Position numbers and translations under genes: made by a program. The notes under the pieces were generated by a model, which did no database searches, was not told the DNA's origin, and saw only the letters and a list, made by a program, of their open reading frames with translations. From assembly GCF_007827695.1 (NCBI RefSeq), contig NZ_VITA01000014.1, positions 1 to 64,000 of the forward strand: a stretch of DNA of 64,000 nucleotides. Reading direction: 5' to 3'. Origin of the DNA: Sinorhizobium medicae (lineage in GTDB: Bacteria > Pseudomonadota > Alphaproteobacteria > Rhizobiales > Rhizobiaceae). Positions within the stretch are counted from its first letter, which is position 1; each line of letters opens with the position of its first letter. Shown one piece after another: positions 62,590 to 64,000 of this stretch.

Positions 62590-63995
62590 TCAATTGGCTA
62601 CCACGATATCGGGAAGGGTCCACGTCTTGTCGAAGAGAGGCTTTTGCGGGCCGTAGAGGCGGAAAGCACTTCGAAGCGGCCCCCGGCTTTCGTGGGTGTC
62701 CAGTTCGATTCTTTGCCGGACGGCGCGTCGGGGCCGAAGTATAGATCAACAGTCCCGTCCTCGTTCACCTGAAGCCCCGGCGTCTGCGAGGATTTGCTGG
62801 GGCTCGCGACATCGCGGATCAGCGCGTGAGTAGCCCTGTCATAGACCACGGCCGACCAGTACTGCGTGACTGGCACGTTTGCGGGGATGGTGAGCTTGTA
62901 CGCCTTTCCTCCGTCGAGGGGCGCCCCATGCTTGTCCTTTGTCGACATCAGGTAGAATTGCCCCGCACCGAGGTGCTTAACCGTGCTGAAAGCCCAATAA
63001 TCTGTGACGCCCCTGGCGTCGATGGCGTAGCTGTCTGGCGACTCGTAGAAGCTGTCGGACACCTCCATCAATTCCGGAGATGCGGGCACGGCCCAGTGCG
63101 TGTCCTTGAAGTACGGAGCGAATGTCGTTTCATAACGGAAGTCGAACCAGGCATGCGCTTCGTCAACGGCGCTTTCAAGCACCTTTCGGGCAGACTCGTC
63201 TGGATTGAACGGCTTTCCCTTCTCGATGCCGATGGTCTTCAGCATGTCGACCATGACTTTGTCCCGAGACAACCATGGTTCGTACTGGACGACCCGGTTG
63301 AGCGACTGGAAAAAGCTGAGGTCATAGCGGATGGTGGAGTCGAACATCTGTCCGAGAACGTCGATGAACTTCGTCTTCGACGGGCTGGCTTCCTGTGCCA
63401 GCGGATAGAGTTTGACCTTCAAGCCGTAATCGACGGCGCGCCTGGCCGCATCTGGCCCACTGCCATTGATCACGGACCGGAGCAGACCGAAGCCCTCATA
63501 GGTCGAAGACGGCAGGACGATAAAGCCTTCGGGAGGCTTCTCCTTGTAGTCGGGCGGCAGGATCAGATACTTCCCGCCTTTACCCTGGTCCACGCCCGCC
63601 GGGCCGACGTCCTCCAGTGCCGCCTGCCACACGTCCATCAGCGTTCCCGTGATCGATCCATCTTCTCCCGCAGGAGGGATTTCGATCACAATCGGTCCGG
63701 CCATCTTCGTGTCCCAGAAAGGCTTGAAGTAGATCGTGTCCGGGTTGGGTGTGAGTGTCTGGTTCCTCCAGTCGAACAGTCCGCCCCAGTAGACGATCTG
63801 GTTGAAATCGCCGCCTTTTTCCTTGAACGCTTGCAGCATCCGGTCGAAGTTCACCACCGGAATGCCCCAGTTGACGGCTTCGACGGCCCGCCTCTCAATG
63901 GTTCGGTTTCGAAGCTCGTCCGTCGTGAAACCAGCTGCAGTGTCGGCCGTCGAAATCGATAGGGCGAGCGCGAGGAAAATCGGCGAGTGCTGCAT
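62590..63995 (-). CDS. Secreted DUF1254/DUF1214 protein with a C-terminal frameshift
   Basis: A 465-residue frame from the ATG at 63995, with a signal-peptide-like start (IFLALALSISTADTAAG), a DUF1254 domain (WGIPVVNFDRMLQAFKEKGG; GGLFDWRNQTLTPNPDTIYF) and a DUF1214 domain (IPANVPVTQYWSAVVYDRAT). The frame as read ends at 62598 with a non-family tail. Adding one T in the CTTTC run near 62670 gives VLFRLYGPQKPLFDKTWTLP, then DIVVAN, and a stop at 62590, the expected family ending. The start lies 5 bases from the window edge, so its ribosome binding site is not visible. It is a paralogue of the gene downstream, and the two should form an operon. Confidence 0.82.
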
Positions 63996-64000
63996 GCGAG

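Noticed and set aside
62826-63962. A 378-residue plus-strand open frame
   Set aside because: Antisense to a DUF1254 gene; Arg/Val-rich composition typical of a shadow frame.
1-64000. tRNA, rRNA, riboswitch or replication-origin genes
   Set aside because: I looked for conserved tRNA-like arms, rRNA stretches and repABC-type genes and saw none; short or divergent non-coding RNAs could be missed by eye.

Overview
The window looks like part of an accessory replicon (symbiotic-plasmid or megaplasmid type) of a Sinorhizobium/Ensifer- or Rhizobium-like alphaproteobacterium. The clues are a SyrB homologue with two SyrB-like companions, a decayed MucR/Ros regulator, a PhnA-like rhizobial membrane protein, a TraG/VirD4 conjugation remnant, high GC with GC-rich antisense reading frames, and no rRNA, tRNA or core housekeeping gene. 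I see no replication origin, so the replicon type is an inference.

Layout. 0-2 kb: a pentanucleotide repeat, a NYN-domain remnant and a truncated secreted lyase-like gene. 2-6 kb: a Crp/Fnr regulator, a small secreted protein, a monohaem cytochrome c and an M4-like zinc metallopeptidase. 6.4-12.3 kb: a SAM-cyclase-ATPase-TPR regulator, divergent from a secreted SnoaL-like protein and a secreted dihaem protein. 12.5-21.6 kb: a compact glycan locus in which three consecutive genes, linked by ATGA overlaps, each encode a fusion (glycosyltransferase + UDP-galactopyranose mutase; glycosyltransferase + Gfo/Idh/MocA oxidoreductase + MDR dehydrogenase; glycosyltransferase + glycoside-hydrolase-like domain), preceded by a fourth glycosyltransferase. 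22-34 kb: a scrapyard with an IS3 remnant, a traG/virD4 scar, hipBA with a broken hipA and two candidate HipB operators, small membrane peptides, three SyrB-type genes, a broken mucR, an intact MHYT-GGDEF-EAL protein, and a broken vapBC fused to a sensor-kinase fragment. 34-39 kb: an HlyD/DUF2955 efflux pair, an AI-2E family permease and a small potassium-channel-like protein.

39-57 kb is the most coherent metabolic island. On the minus strand lie a DszC/SfnB-like flavoprotein, a Tat-exported solute-binding protein, a four-gene peptide-type ABC transporter and an aldo/keto reductase. Divergent from the transporter is a tightly packed plus-strand operon: a DszB-like protein, a DszC-like monooxygenase, a second DszB-like protein, an NmrA-like reductase, a FAD monooxygenase, a second Rossmann reductase and a DszA/NtaA-like flavin monooxygenase. 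All three enzyme classes of the 4S desulfurization pathway are therefore present. Both DszB-like proteins keep the Cys/His/Arg pattern of the desulfinase and have no signal peptide. I infer an uptake and C-S cleavage system for an unknown organosulfur compound. The flanking LLM monooxygenase and amidohydrolase genes are frameshifted.

57-64 kb: an MscS-type channel, decayed TmrB-like, GNAT and sulfite-oxidase genes, a terminator, and two DUF1254/DUF1214 genes, each disturbed by a single-base shift.

Single-base frameshifts are common across the window. Some look like true decay, because fragments end at rearrangement junctions. Others sit in short homopolymers of otherwise intact genes and could be sequencing errors.
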